A stretch of 64,000 nt of DNA, from assembly GCA_052174455.1 (NCBI GenBank), contig JBQMRP010000012.1, positions 1-64,000 of the forward strand, in the 5' to 3' direction. The notes below the pieces were generated by a model, which saw only the letters and a list, made by a program, of their open reading frames with translations, made no database searches and was not told where the DNA came from. Both the position numbers and the translations under genes were made by a program. Below are positions 43,210 through 53,642 of this stretch, piece after piece (position 1 is the stretch's first letter; the number at the start of each line of letters is the position of its first letter). This stretch comes from Arsenophonus sp052174455 (lineage in GTDB: Bacteria; Pseudomonadota; Gammaproteobacteria; Enterobacterales; Enterobacteriaceae).

Positions 43210-43790
43210 ATTAATTTATATATGGTTTTAATAGCTTGCCTTTTATTATAAAAGGTAAACAAGTTAAAAGGTTGTCTACTTCAGCGAAGACATCCTGAAA
43301 TTAATATACTTACCAAGCTTCCGTATTATACTGAACAAGTTGTTAATAATCATTACAGAATCCCGTAGTAGCTCATACTGGAGAGTTGATTATACTATAA
43401 GATTCTTTATTTGGTGGTTATTTTGCTATTTTATTATCACAATAATTTAATTTACTCATTGTTGTTGTCAATCCTAGCTATACGTCTTTTTGATTTATTT
43501 CAGCAGTATTTAGGTGATGAAGTTAATGCTTATACAAAAGAACATTGTATTTTACAATCCCACCATTTAAATAAATTATAGGTGATACAAGTTAATGCAT
43601 TAACGGTACAAAATTTAATTTGATTATTACAACAAACAGGTGATGAAATATTGAACTATCATCAAACTGTTACATATCTTATGGAGTGTAAGTAAATAAT
43701 AGTGTTAGAATATAGAGGTAAACTCATGCTTTTATTGGATTTAACTACTAATTTCTACAAATTATGCGTTTTTAGCTTTAGAAAAAACAA
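43210..43790 (+). pseudogene. yqiA: yqiA (esterase) pseudogene
   Basis: Plus-strand fragments match the YqiA alpha/beta hydrolase: LTKLPYYTEQ region, LFDLFQQYLGDEVNAYTKEH (E. coli FELLTDYLGQNENPYTGQQY), VIQVNALTVQNLI followed by LLQQTGDEILNYHQTVTY (E. coli LLQQTGDEVLDYRQAVAY), and THAFIGF near the end (NHAFTGFE). The GSSLGG nucleophile region is destroyed. It is between cpdA and parE, as in E. coli. Confidence 0.88.
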
Positions 43791-43874
43791 AATAAGTAAA
43801 AATTATTTAAAATACCTAAATGACTGTTATTATCAGGCTATCTTGGAAAGATTATTGGTGTATATCAATTTTAT

Positions 43875-44247
43875 TGAATGAAGGATAGTTTAATGCAAAG
43901 TGTATTGTCCATTTTTTTGAGCCAATCATGGATAAAGAGTTCATCCTTCTGCTTTGATGGATGATAAATAGTAAAAAATTTTTACCATTGAGCATAAAAC
44001 TAATTACCACTGCTTAATAAGGCAGGATAATCAGAGAGTTATTGGTAATGAATTTCACATTTAAAATGTGAACAGTTATATCAGACAATTAAAAGGATCA
44101 CTAAATAGATTCATGATATAGGAGTTTTTATTTGCAGAATTATCTGGCATAGAGAAGATTATTTCAAACACAACAATTGAAATATAGAGGTGGTCACAAA
44201 TTGCTCTGCGAGCAGAGTAACAACCTTTGCTAACATAATCTATTATC
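43875..44247 (+). mobile_element. IS1595-family 3' fragment
   Basis: Collinear with the end of the other copies: FNAKCIVHFFEPIMDKEFIL (family FNAECI..FLEPIMDKEFIL), a TFKM*TVIS (FHIQNVNSYIS) piece, and the terminal AACAACCTTTGCTAACATA at 44221-44239. It ends about 48 bases before parE. Confidence 0.78.
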
Positions 44248-44294
44248 ATCAGCATTTATTTACCTAATCAAATGCAATTACCACAGAAAATAAT

Positions 44295-46190
44295 ATGACT
44301 CAATCTAATTATAATGCAGAGGCAATCGAAGTTCTAAGTGGTTTAGAACCAGTACGTCGTCGCCCAGGTATGTATACCGATACTTCTCGACCAAATCACC
44401 TAGCGCAGGAAATAATTGATAATAGCGTGGATGAAGTGCTTGCTGGTTATGCTAAGCGTATCAATGTTATCTTGTATAACGATCAGTCGCTGGAAGTAAT
44501 TGATGATGGCCGAGGTATCCCTGTTGATATACATCCAGAAAAGAAAGTATCAGCTGTAGAGTTGATTTTGGGGCAATTACATGCTGGTGGAAAATTTTCT
44601 AATAAAAATTATCAATTTTCTGGTGGGCTACATGGAGTTGGTATTTCCGTGGTCAATGCGTTATCAAAACGCATTGAAGTAACTATTAGTCGTGATAGTC
44701 AAATATATCGAATTATTTTTGAACATGGTGAGAAAATTCAGGAACTCAAAGTAATTGGTAGTTGCGATAAACGAACGACTGGTACCGGAGTGCATTTTTG
44801 GCCTGATAGTTATTTTTTTGATGACCCACGTTTTTCTATTTTGCGTTTAGCGCATGTATTAAAAGCTAAAGCTGTGCTATGTCCTGGTCTTGAAATCCTC
44901 TTTAAGGATAAAATAAATAATACTGAGCAGACATGGCGTTATAATAATGGCTTGACCGACTATTTAATGGAAGCAGTGAATGGTTTAATTACTTTACCGG
45001 AGAAAGCCTTTGTTGGTAATTTTGCTGGGCAAACAGAAATGATCAATTGGGCACTGCTTTGGTTACCGGAAGGTGGAGAACTATTAACAGAGAGTTATGT
45101 TAATCTTATTCCAACCGCACAAGGTGGAACTCATGTTAATGGATTACGTCAGGGTTTATTGGATGTAATGAGAGAGTTTTGTGAATATCGTAATTTACTT
45201 CCTCGTGGTATAAAATTGACGGGTGATGATATTTGGGAACGCTGTGCTTATGTTCTATCAGTTAAAATGCAAGATCCACAATTTGCCGGCCAGACCAAAG
45301 AGCGTCTTTCTTCTCGCCAGAGTGCTGCGTTTGTTTCCGGGGTAGTAAAAGATGCTTTTAGTTTATGGTTAAATCAAAATGTTCAAGAAGCTGAACAATT
45401 AGCAGAACTCACCATTTCTAGTGCACAAAATCGTCTACGCGCAGCAAAAAAAGTTGTGCGCAAAAAACTGACCAGTGGACCTGCATTACCCGGTAAGTTA
45501 GCGGATTGTACTTCTCAGGATCTTAATCTTACTGAGCTATTTTTAGTTGAGGGAGATTCAGCCGGTGGATCAGCTAAGCAGGCTCGTGATCGTGAATATC
45601 AGGCGATTATGCCGTTAAGAGGAAAAATACTGAATACTTGGGAAGTTTCTTCCGATGAAGTTTTAGCTTCACATGAAGTTCATAATATCTCACTAGCTAT
45701 TGGTATTGATCCAGACAGCAATGATCTTAGCCAACTCCGTTACGGTAAGATCTGTGTTCTTGCCGATGCAGATTCGGATGGACTGCATATTGCAACATTA
45801 TTGTGCGCACTTTTTGTTCGTCATTTCCCCACTTTAGTAAAAGCAGGTCATATTTATATTGCTATGCCACCTTTATATCGTATTGATTTAGGTAAAGAAG
45901 TTTATTATGCCCTTGATGAAGATGAAAAAACTGCTGTTCTTGATCGCCTGAGTTATAAGCGAGGTAAACCGAACGTCCAACGTTTTAAAGGATTAGGCGA
46001 AATGAATCCAGCTCAATTACGTGAAACCACATTTGATCTTAATACACGACACTTAGTGCAGCTCATTATTAATGATGAGAATTATCAAAAAACACTCTCG
46101 ATGATGGATATGTTATTGGGTAAAAAACGAGCAGAAGATCGTCGAAATTGGTTACAAGATAAAGGCAATGCGATAGAAATTGAAGTGTAA
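44295..46190 (+). CDS. parE: DNA topoisomerase IV subunit B
   Basis: ATPase subunit of topoisomerase IV, which decatenates sister chromosomes. At 631 residues it matches E. coli (630). The GHKL ATPase motifs are present: EIIDNSVDEVLAG, DDGRGIP and GGLHGVG. The TOPRIM region shows EGDSAGGSAKQARD, DADSDGLHI and the C-terminal QRFKGLGEMNPAQL. It is followed after 41 bp by parC on the same strand, so the two subunits are probably co-transcribed. In E. coli they are several kb apart. An IS1595 fragment lies just upstream. Confidence 0.98.
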   Translation: MTQSNYNAEAIEVLSGLEPVRRRPGMYTDTSRPNHLAQEIIDNSVDEVLAGYAKRINVILYNDQSLEVIDDGRGIPVDIHPEKKVSAVELILGQLHAGGKFSNKNYQFSGGLHGVGISVVNALSKRIEVTISRDSQIYRIIFEHGEKIQELKVIGSCDKRTTGTGVHFWPDSYFFDDPRFSILRLAHVLKAKAVLCPGLEILFKDKINNTEQTWRYNNGLTDYLMEAVNGLITLPEKAFVGNFAGQTEMINWALLWLPEGGELLTESYVNLIPTAQGGTHVNGLRQGLLDVMREFCEYRNLLPRGIKLTGDDIWERCAYVLSVKMQDPQFAGQTKERLSSRQSAAFVSGVVKDAFSLWLNQNVQEAEQLAELTISSAQNRLRAAKKVVRKKLTSGPALPGKLADCTSQDLNLTELFLVEGDSAGGSAKQARDREYQAIMPLRGKILNTWEVSSDEVLASHEVHNISLAIGIDPDSNDLSQLRYGKICVLADADSDGLHIATLLCALFVRHFPTLVKAGHIYIAMPPLYRIDLGKEVYYALDEDEKTAVLDRLSYKRGKPNVQRFKGLGEMNPAQLRETTFDLNTRHLVQLIINDENYQKTLSMMDMLLGKKRAEDRRNWLQDKGNAIEIEV

Positions 46191-46231
46191 TCGACTCTAT
46201 TGTTAACCACAGAGTATAAGGAATTAAATAA

Positions 46232-48487
46232 ATGACTGAGATAATTCACGATGGTATAGAACAGCAACCACTGTATACCTTTACTGAAAAGGCCTATCTC
46301 AATTATTCTATGTACGTCATCATGGATAGAGCATTGCCATTTATTGGTGATGGATTAAAACCTGTTCAGCGACGAATTATTTATGCCATGTCTGAGCTTA
46401 ATTTAAGTAATGCCGCTAAGTATAAAAAATCAGCTCGTACAGTCGGTGATGTATTAGGAAAATACCATCCACATGGTGATAGCGCTTGTTATGAAGCCAT
46501 GGTGTTGATGGCGCAACCATTTTCTTATCGTTATCCATTAGTTGATGGTCAAGGAAACTGGGGAGCGCCAGATGATCCTAAATCTTTTGCTGCTATGCGT
46601 TACACTGAGTCAAGATTATCAAAATATTCTGAAACGCTACTCAGTGAGTTAGTATTAGGAACGGTAGACTGGACAACTAACTTTGATGGAACATTAACAG
46701 AACCAAAAACACTACCAGCAAAATTACCCAATATTCTGTTGAATGGCACGACAGGAATTGCTGTTGGTATGGCGACCGATATTCCGCCACATAATGTGCG
46801 TGAAGTAGCAAGTGCGTTACTTGCTTTACTGAAAAATCCTAAAGCTGATCTTAAAATATTTATGGATTTTATTCCTGCTCCTGATTACCCAACAGAAGCA
46901 GAAATTATTTCTTCAAAAGAAGATATTGAAAAAATTTACCAAACAGGCCGTGGTTCTATTCGGTTACGCGCTGTCTGGGAAATTGATGATGGTAATGTAG
47001 TGATTACTGCACTGCCTCATCAAGTTTCAGGGGCTAAAGTATTGGAGCAGATTGCTTTGCAAATGCGTGCTAAAAAATTACCGATGGTAGAAGATTTACG
47101 TGATGAATCAGATCATGAAAACCCAACACGTCTAGTGATTGTACCTAGAAATAATCGGATTGACTTAGTACAAGTGATGAGGCATTTATTTGCTACGACA
47201 GATCTAGAAAGAAGTTATCGGATTAATTTAAATATGATTGGTCTAGATAATCGCCCTGCAGTTAAAGGACTGGTTGAAATTTTAAATGAATGGTTATTAT
47301 TTCGACGAAAAATCGTACGTAACCGCTTAAATCATCGTTTAGAAAAAGTATTAAAACGTTTACATATCCTTGACGGTTTATTAATAGCTCATCTTAATAT
47401 AGATGAGGTTATCCATATTGTCTGTAATAAAGATGAAACTAAAATAGTATTAGTGACCCGTTTTGTGCTTTCAGAAATTCAGGCTGAATCTATCCTGGAA
47501 TTAAAATTGCGTCATTTAGCTAAACTAGAGGAATTTAAATTACGTGCTGAGCAAGATGAATTAGCTAAAGAACGTGATCAACTGAAAAATGTTTTAGGTT
47601 CTGAGGAGAATTTAAACACATTGATCAAAAAAGAAATTGAAACAGATGCACATACTTATGGTGACGCCCGTCGCTCACCGCTTAAGGAGCGTATTGAAGC
47701 AAAAACTATAAAGGAACATGATATTTTGCCTTCTGAGCCGGTTACTATTGTTCTTTCTATTATGGGATGGATAAGAAGTGCAAAAGGCCATGATATTGAT
47801 CCGACTAATCTTAATTATAAAGCAGGAGATGGTTTTCTTAGCGCAGCAAGAGGTAAAACAAACCAACCAGTTATTTTTCTTGATAGTACTGGACGAACTT
47901 ATTCTCTTAATCCACTTGATATTCCTTCTGCCCGTGGACATGGAGAGCCGCTTACTAGTAAATTGGCATTGCCACCTAGCGCGAAGATTGAATATGTACT
48001 GATTGCTCCAAAAGAGCAAAAATATTTGTTAGCATCGGATGCAGGTTATGGTTTTATTTGCACTACTAATGATTTAGTAGCAAAAAATAAAGCAGGGAAG
48101 GCATTAATTACCTTATCTAATAATGCAAAAGTACTGGCACCATTAGAAGTTAATAATGAACAGCAAGATTTATTATTGGCAATTACTAAAGTAGGGAGAA
48201 TGTTAATATTTCCTATTATCGATCTATCTCAGCTATCTAAAGGTAGAGGCAATAAAATTATTAATATTGCAGCAGCTCAATCAGCTAGCAGAAATGATTT
48301 GTTAGTTTGGTTAAAATTTTTGCAGCCTAAATCTTCAATTACATTTTATTATAAAAAACGAAAATTAAAATTAAATCCAGAAGATTTACAAAAATATTAT
48401 GCTGAACGAGGTCGAAAAGGTTCTTTATTACCTCATAGATTACAGAGTATTGAGCGTATAGAAACAACTCTTTCTAGTAAAGGATAA
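46232..48487 (+). CDS. parC: DNA topoisomerase IV subunit A
   Basis: DNA breakage-reunion subunit of topoisomerase IV. At 751 residues it is close to E. coli (752). The catalytic tyrosine is Y124 in AAMRYTESRL (Y120 in E. coli, offset by a 4-residue longer N-terminus). The quinolone-determining stretch HPHGDSACYEAM is wild type. The coiled-coil and C-terminal beta-pinwheel blades follow (SAKGHDID, SARGHGEPL, GRGNKIINI). The Shine-Dalgarno AAGGAA precedes the ATG. plsC starts 48 bp after the stop. Confidence 0.98.
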   Translation: MTEIIHDGIEQQPLYTFTEKAYLNYSMYVIMDRALPFIGDGLKPVQRRIIYAMSELNLSNAAKYKKSARTVGDVLGKYHPHGDSACYEAMVLMAQPFSYRYPLVDGQGNWGAPDDPKSFAAMRYTESRLSKYSETLLSELVLGTVDWTTNFDGTLTEPKTLPAKLPNILLNGTTGIAVGMATDIPPHNVREVASALLALLKNPKADLKIFMDFIPAPDYPTEAEIISSKEDIEKIYQTGRGSIRLRAVWEIDDGNVVITALPHQVSGAKVLEQIALQMRAKKLPMVEDLRDESDHENPTRLVIVPRNNRIDLVQVMRHLFATTDLERSYRINLNMIGLDNRPAVKGLVEILNEWLLFRRKIVRNRLNHRLEKVLKRLHILDGLLIAHLNIDEVIHIVCNKDETKIVLVTRFVLSEIQAESILELKLRHLAKLEEFKLRAEQDELAKERDQLKNVLGSEENLNTLIKKEIETDAHTYGDARRSPLKERIEAKTIKEHDILPSEPVTIVLSIMGWIRSAKGHDIDPTNLNYKAGDGFLSAARGKTNQPVIFLDSTGRTYSLNPLDIPSARGHGEPLTSKLALPPSAKIEYVLIAPKEQKYLLASDAGYGFICTTNDLVAKNKAGKALITLSNNAKVLAPLEVNNEQQDLLLAITKVGRMLIFPIIDLSQLSKGRGNKIINIAAAQSASRNDLLVWLKFLQPKSSITFYYKKRKLKLNPEDLQKYYAERGRKGSLLPHRLQSIERIETTLSSKG

Positions 48488-48535
48488 TCTTTAATTTTTA
48501 TTGGTGCGTGAAGTTGCTTATTATTTGAGGTAAAT

Positions 48536-49297
48536 ATGTTAGCTATTATTCGTATTATTATTGTAATCCTATTTACTATATTGGTTTGTGTGTTAGGTTG
48601 TTTTTATTGCTTATTAAGTCCAAGAAATCCACATCATGTTATGCGCTTTAGTCAGTTATTTGGTAAATTATCTTATGTTTTTGGTATTACCATTATTCGT
48701 CGAGTGCTTTCTAAAGCGAAAGATTATGGTCCCGTAATTTATATCAGTAATCATCAAAATAATTATGATATGATAACTATATCAAATGCGATCCAACCAA
48801 ATACCGTTACTGTTGGTAAAAAAAGCTTAGTGTTTATCCCTTTTTTTGGCCAACTATATTGGTTGGCCGGTAATATTCTTATTGATAGGGCTAATCAGAC
48901 TAAAGCACATAATACAATTTTACAGATTGTTAATCAAATTAAAAAAAGAAAAATTTCTGTCTGGATGTTTCCTGAAGGAACCCGTAGTCGTGGTCAAGGT
49001 TTACTACCATTTAAAACCGGTGCATTTTATTCAGCAATTACAGCTGGAATTTCGATAGTACCAATCTGTTTATCTGAAACTGAAGGACGTATTAAACTTA
49101 ATCGTTGGAATAATGGAGTAGTGATTATTGAAATTCTACCGTCCATTGATACAACAAAGTATAATCGGGGAAACGTGCATGAATTGGCAAAATATTGCCA
49201 TGATTTATTCAAAGCTAAAATTGTAGAATTAAATAAAGAAGTGGCAGAAATAGAAAAAAATAAATTAAAAATTAAGTTTACTTTTCAAGGAAGTTAG
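48536..49297 (+). CDS. plsC: 1-acyl-sn-glycerol-3-phosphate acyltransferase
   Basis: Inner-membrane enzyme that acylates lysophosphatidic acid to phosphatidic acid, the precursor of all phospholipids. At 253 residues it is near E. coli (245). An N-terminal membrane segment (residues 4-26) precedes the acyltransferase motifs: NHQNNYD with H73 and D78 in E. coli register, and FPEGTRSRG at 145-153. Order parC-plsC-ftsP is conserved, but ftsP is now a pseudogene. AGGTAA precedes the ATG. Confidence 0.97.
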   Translation: MLAIIRIIIVILFTILVCVLGCFYCLLSPRNPHHVMRFSQLFGKLSYVFGITIIRRVLSKAKDYGPVIYISNHQNNYDMITISNAIQPNTVTVGKKSLVFIPFFGQLYWLAGNILIDRANQTKAHNTILQIVNQIKKRKISVWMFPEGTRSRGQGLLPFKTGAFYSAITAGISIVPICLSETEGRIKLNRWNNGVVIIEILPSIDTTKYNRGNVHELAKYCHDLFKAKIVELNKEVAEIEKNKLKIKFTFQGS

Positions 49298-49477
49298 TTT
49301 CCAACTAATATTATTAGATAATAAATTAATATTTGATGTTGTATTAATTTATTGCCCTAATTGAATTTAGTTATCAACCAATTCTGATAATACAATTATT
49401 AGTGGATCATAAATTATATATTTATCTTGATGAACAAGAGATGGGACTAGCTTATTAATATTTTATGGAGAGAGGAT

Positions 49478-50910
49478 ATGTCATTAAATCGGAATTGATT
49501 TCTTAATATATCAAGAATAGCTATGAGTATTTCTATGCTTTTCACTGTGATGATTATCGCAAGAAAATGAAGAATACTCATTATTTACCAACCGCGCTTT
49601 TATTAAAATTTAATTTTAATTAATCGCTATTTAGTGCGTTAAAAAAAATATTATTGATCTTTGATGGTAGACATCGCAGTAATATTATTGGTTGCAATGG
49701 TTATTATTTATGTCTAACTATTCAATTATAAAATAGTGGTATATAAAATTGGTATATAATAATTAACCCTCTTAAAAAGAGGTTGCTATGGTAGTTAGTG
49801 TGGGGGTTACAAGTTCTTAGAATAAAAATTAATGTAACAGAAAAATTAATGTCGCCTAATATTAATTGTTAGTTGTTATCGCCAATTCGATAAGCGGCTG
49901 CGAGTGCGAAATATTGGTATTAAGCTAATACATCAGGCGTGACGCCAAGATAAATTCATGATGACTTGGTTGATTTGGGGATTCTATTAGATAGAACCAG
50001 TAAAAATTTAAATATTCCTAATCATTAGCAGCGTTAATAATCCCCTTATTTATTTTGCAAGATAAATGCGTAAATAGCTTTAGAATGTCTCCCTATAAAT
50101 AAACAAAAAATTTTAGACGATATTTTATTAGTTAATGGTATTCAGGAGCTAGTATATTAGAGTTGCTCTGGCTGCTTAAATGCATAAAATTTAAGACCTA
50201 TATATTGGAAATCAATGATAAGCGTCTATTCTATCTGATAGATAGTGATTAAGAGTTGATACCTGCTTCTATAAATATTAATAGATTACCTATTGCGCCT
50301 AGGGGGGATCCATCAAGAGTCTTAATTTATATGTCCAAAACAGAATTATTGACAATAATGACTAAAAAGTAGCAGAAATTATAGATCACCTTAAAAGGTT
50401 TTTCAAATTTTCAGCTTTATTAAATTCGACTAAAGTTTAACTATTTCTTCTTCAAGATTATTATTGTTAGTAACAGGTAATTTACTAGAGACTCTAGTTA
50501 ATGATATAATCTAAATGATATCGATGATCTGTAATTATGAAGTAATCTTTAGTAAATCTTTTGACATTAATAGTATTATACGAGATGTCAATTGTATTGA
50601 CTTAATCACCCAAAGAAGGTGATGGATCCTAGAAATGCTGGACAGTAAAAGAGTATGAGCCTCAATCCTTCCATTTTAAAGTTATTAATCATAATGGTGT
50701 TGGTAGGGATACAACCCCTACCAGACTAAGAGGATTATGGCTAGAAAATACAGTAGGATAAATGGATAGTAAATTATTAGTTAATATGCTCAACCGTCTT
50801 ATAATAATTTCCTTTTGTATTTTAATTAAAATTTAGAAAAGTGTATAAAGGCTTAGTTGCGCTGATGGGGTATCAATCCATCAGATTAATTTATATCTAA
50901 TAAAAAATAT
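49478..50910 (+). pseudogene. ftsP: ftsP/sufI (divisome-stabilising multicopper-oxidase-like protein) pseudogene
   Basis: From ATG 49478 the sequence MSLNRN*FLNISRIAMSI parallels E. coli MSLSRRQFIQASGIALCA, losing the Tat signal at the first stop. Further on are GCNGYYLCLTIQL (INGRYLGPTIRV), ILLVNGIQELVY (TLLVNGVQSPYV), YEPQSFHFKV (DEPQAFHIEG) and a terminal piece with ENTV and FPFVF (DTVWVDG, FPFYF). Length about 1.4 kb fits. It follows plsC as in enterics. Confidence 0.87.
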
Positions 50911-50955
50911 TTTTGTCTGATTAAATAAAAAGTAATTGTATCATTTTATGATTTG

Positions 50956-52078
50956 GAGTTATGTTCATTTCTGGTGTATGAAGTTTTAGGAGATGATGGC
51001 CATATCCTATTGATTAATTTTATGGATGATTTTAATAATAGAGAGATGTAATATGCTATGAAACATACCCTACAATCTATCCGAGAAACCAGATATTACT
51101 TATTTATTCCCTTGCATGAACTTATCAGTAGTACTGATAGTTAGTTGATAGGCACACTACTTATTAAGTCTCTCAACTCGATTCGAAGTTACGGTTACAA
51201 CAATTATTCTGAACGCCGCTTCTCGACGGGCATCAACACGTCGACCGTAACGGTTATTCGTCACAGTAAACTTACAAGACAGGTATTGGCGATGTTGAAA
51301 TTAAAGTGCATAGTTATAGGGATAGCAGTAATAATTGAATATATTTCAATATCTCGTCTCTGTCTTATCTAAGACGTGAAAAATGGCGAAGAGTTGTTAC
51401 CATATTGTATAATGTTAGGTATCTCAACCAGTGATTTTTATGATCATGAAGATACTTTTCGATGAAAGCACATGATCTCTCTACCAGTATTATCAGGATG
51501 CTAAAACAGCAATGAGTTGAAGAGTATTGACACAAGGTATCAGCATGATTTAAGTGATACGCTACGTTTATTTCTGTGCCGATAGCATATGCCATCTGTC
51601 AGAAGCATTCTGATTTTCTTCGCCTGCGTGTTTATTATTGAGTTATTTAGTGTAGATGTAAAGAGCTCGTTGCACTCGAATATGCTTATCGAGAGTCAAA
51701 AAGCGCACTGGACCGAACTTATTAATGTGACCTTACGACCGCGTGGTTTAATCATACCTCTTAGACTTGCTAAGGAGGTATGTGGCGTCATTAGTTTTTG
51801 TAATTCAATAGCAAAGATATTTCCTCGCACGTAGCATTAACGTTATTGGAAATGCAAAATAACTAATGCGTTACCTTCACTCTACAAAGGCATGAAACAC
51901 CGAAAGTTAAGGTGAGCTACGAGAGATTTGTCTATCAGAGATACTTGTACCGCTAACAAAGCCATTGATATTTTTTGGTAAGGTTTTAATGTATCCTGCA
52001 TCGATGAGGATATTAGAGAAAGATTGAAAAGAATCGCTGGCATTCTATGGGATTCCTGTCAGCGCACTTGGGATCAAC
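50956..52078 (+). mobile_element. IS256-family remnant lacking its right end
   Basis: A clear left end (about 50956-50985, TTTCTGGTGTATG) starts a plus-strand transposase relic. Homology runs to about 52078, then the sequence switches to an inverted IS256 left end. Two open frames inside (51145-51372 and 51589-51834) are transposase pieces, not genes. Confidence 0.8.
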
Positions 52079-52329
52079 AAAGCGGCGTTGAACATGTGAG
52101 AAGCATAATGGTTTTAATCTCATCCCTCAATAGCATCGCTATCAACTACTTGGTACCATTACGGATAAATTCATATAAGAGATTATAGATAATATCTGGT
52201 TTCGTAGATATTAGTAGACTAGACTTTTCATGACATACTATCTCTCTGTTGTTAAAATTATTCATGAAATCAATAAGCAAGATACGCCAGCATCTCAAAA
52301 ACTCCATACACCAGAAATAAACATAACTC
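52079..52329 (-). mobile_element. Inverted IS256 left-end fragment fused to the preceding copy
   Basis: About 250 bases match the first part of the element in reverse: AGCGGCGTTGAACATG, the GGTACCATTACGGA segment and the terminal CACCAGAAATAAACATAAC at about 52308-52329. With the copy at 50956 it makes a unit bounded by two left ends. hemH starts 45 bases later. Confidence 0.8.
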
Positions 52330-52373
52330 TAAAGTATAAGTAGTTAGCAAAAATAAAATGGAGCCAATTTAGC

Positions 52374-53342
52374 ATGAGTATTAATAAGTATGCTGTTTTA
52401 TTAGTTAACTTAGGAACGCCTGATGCACCAACGCCAGAAGCAGTAAAACGTTTTTTGACATCATTTCTTAATGATATAAGAGTTATTGATATTTCAAGGA
52501 TAATTTGGAAACCGCTATTAAATTTTTTTATTTTACCATTACTCTTACCAAGAGTGTGTAAATTATATCAATCAATTTGGACTGAAGCTGGTTCGCCATT
52601 GTTAAATCATAGTTTAGAACAGCTGGCTGCACTAGCAAAACAACTTCCAGCTATTCCTGTCGAATTAGGTATGAATTATGGTTCACCTTCTATTGCAATA
52701 GCAATAGATAAACTATTAATTAAGCAGATTAAAAATCTAATTGTATTGCCGCTTTATCCGCAATATTCTAGTTCAACCACAGCGGCAGTTTTTGATGCAA
52801 TAAGCCGATCATTAAAAAAATATCGAACCATACCCGGCCTTCACTTTATTCGTAGCTATGCCGATCATCCATCTTATATTAATGCATTAAAAAAGTCAGT
52901 TGAGTTAAGTTTTGAACGATATGGTGAACCTGATCGATTATTGCTTTCTTTTCATGGAATTCCTAAACGTTATGCAAAAACAGGTGATATTTATCCACAG
53001 GAATGTGAATTGACAACCCGTTTACTTAGTGAATTAATTAATTTTCCTGCTAATAAAATTATCATGACTTATCAATCACGATTTGGTCGTGAGCCCTGGC
53101 TTACTCCTTACACTGATGTTACCTTAAAAAGGTTAGCTAAGAACGGCGTTAAGCATGTTAAGCTATTGTGTCCAGGTTTTTCGGTAGACTGTTTAGAAAC
53201 GCTAGAGGAAATTGCAGTAAAAAATAAAAAATTATTTTATGCTGCTGGTGGAAAAAAATATCATTATATACCTGCACTTAATGCCTCCGAGAGGCATATT
53301 ATGTTAATGGTTGAATTAGTCAGAGATTTAGTGATTAGTTAA
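52374..53342 (+). CDS. hemH: Ferrochelatase
   Basis: Inserts Fe2+ into protoporphyrin IX, the last step of haem synthesis, at the cytoplasmic membrane. At 322 residues it matches E. coli (320). Family signatures are VNLGTPDAPT at the N-terminus, PLYPQYSSSTT, the catalytic H194 in LSFHGIPKRY, MTYQSRFGREPWL and a conserved Glu in DCLETLEE. It is flanked on both sides by IS256 relics and has no ancestral neighbours left. GGAGCCAATTTAGC precedes the ATG. A terminator-like hairpin follows. Confidence 0.97.
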   Translation: MSINKYAVLLVNLGTPDAPTPEAVKRFLTSFLNDIRVIDISRIIWKPLLNFFILPLLLPRVCKLYQSIWTEAGSPLLNHSLEQLAALAKQLPAIPVELGMNYGSPSIAIAIDKLLIKQIKNLIVLPLYPQYSSSTTAAVFDAISRSLKKYRTIPGLHFIRSYADHPSYINALKKSVELSFERYGEPDRLLLSFHGIPKRYAKTGDIYPQECELTTRLLSELINFPANKIIMTYQSRFGREPWLTPYTDVTLKRLAKNGVKHVKLLCPGFSVDCLETLEEIAVKNKKLFYAAGGKKYHYIPALNASERHIMLMVELVRDLVIS

Positions 53343-53377
53343 ATAGAATTAAAATTAAAAGTTACATTAGTGTGATT

Positions 53378-53407
53378 ATGGATGATAGCATCCATTTAAA
53401 TTTTTCA
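53378..53407 (+). terminator. Rho-independent terminator after hemH
   Basis: A 7-bp perfect stem (ATGGATG/CATCCAT) with loop ATAG is followed by TTAAATTTTTC, 35 bases past the hemH stop. Confidence 0.5.
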
Positions 53408-53642
53408 CTATAACTATTTGTTTGTAATAGTTTATATTAACTAATAATTGCTAAAGTTCATATTTAGACTAACAATATAAATCATTGCTATTGTATAACA
53501 TGCTAAATTATTTATTACATGTAATGTATTTTACACATTTTTATTATTCACTGTTATGAACATAAAAGTAAATGTTTTGAATTAAATTTCATTTAATTAT
53601 TTTAGTATTTTAGTTATTTAAAATTATTTGATTATTTGATGA

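Noticed and set aside
47675..48019. 114-codon minus-strand open frame
   Set aside because: Antisense to parC.
51145..51834. Plus-strand open frames that could be taken for small hypothetical proteins
   Set aside because: They lie within an IS256 relic and align with the collinear copies; they are transposase debris.
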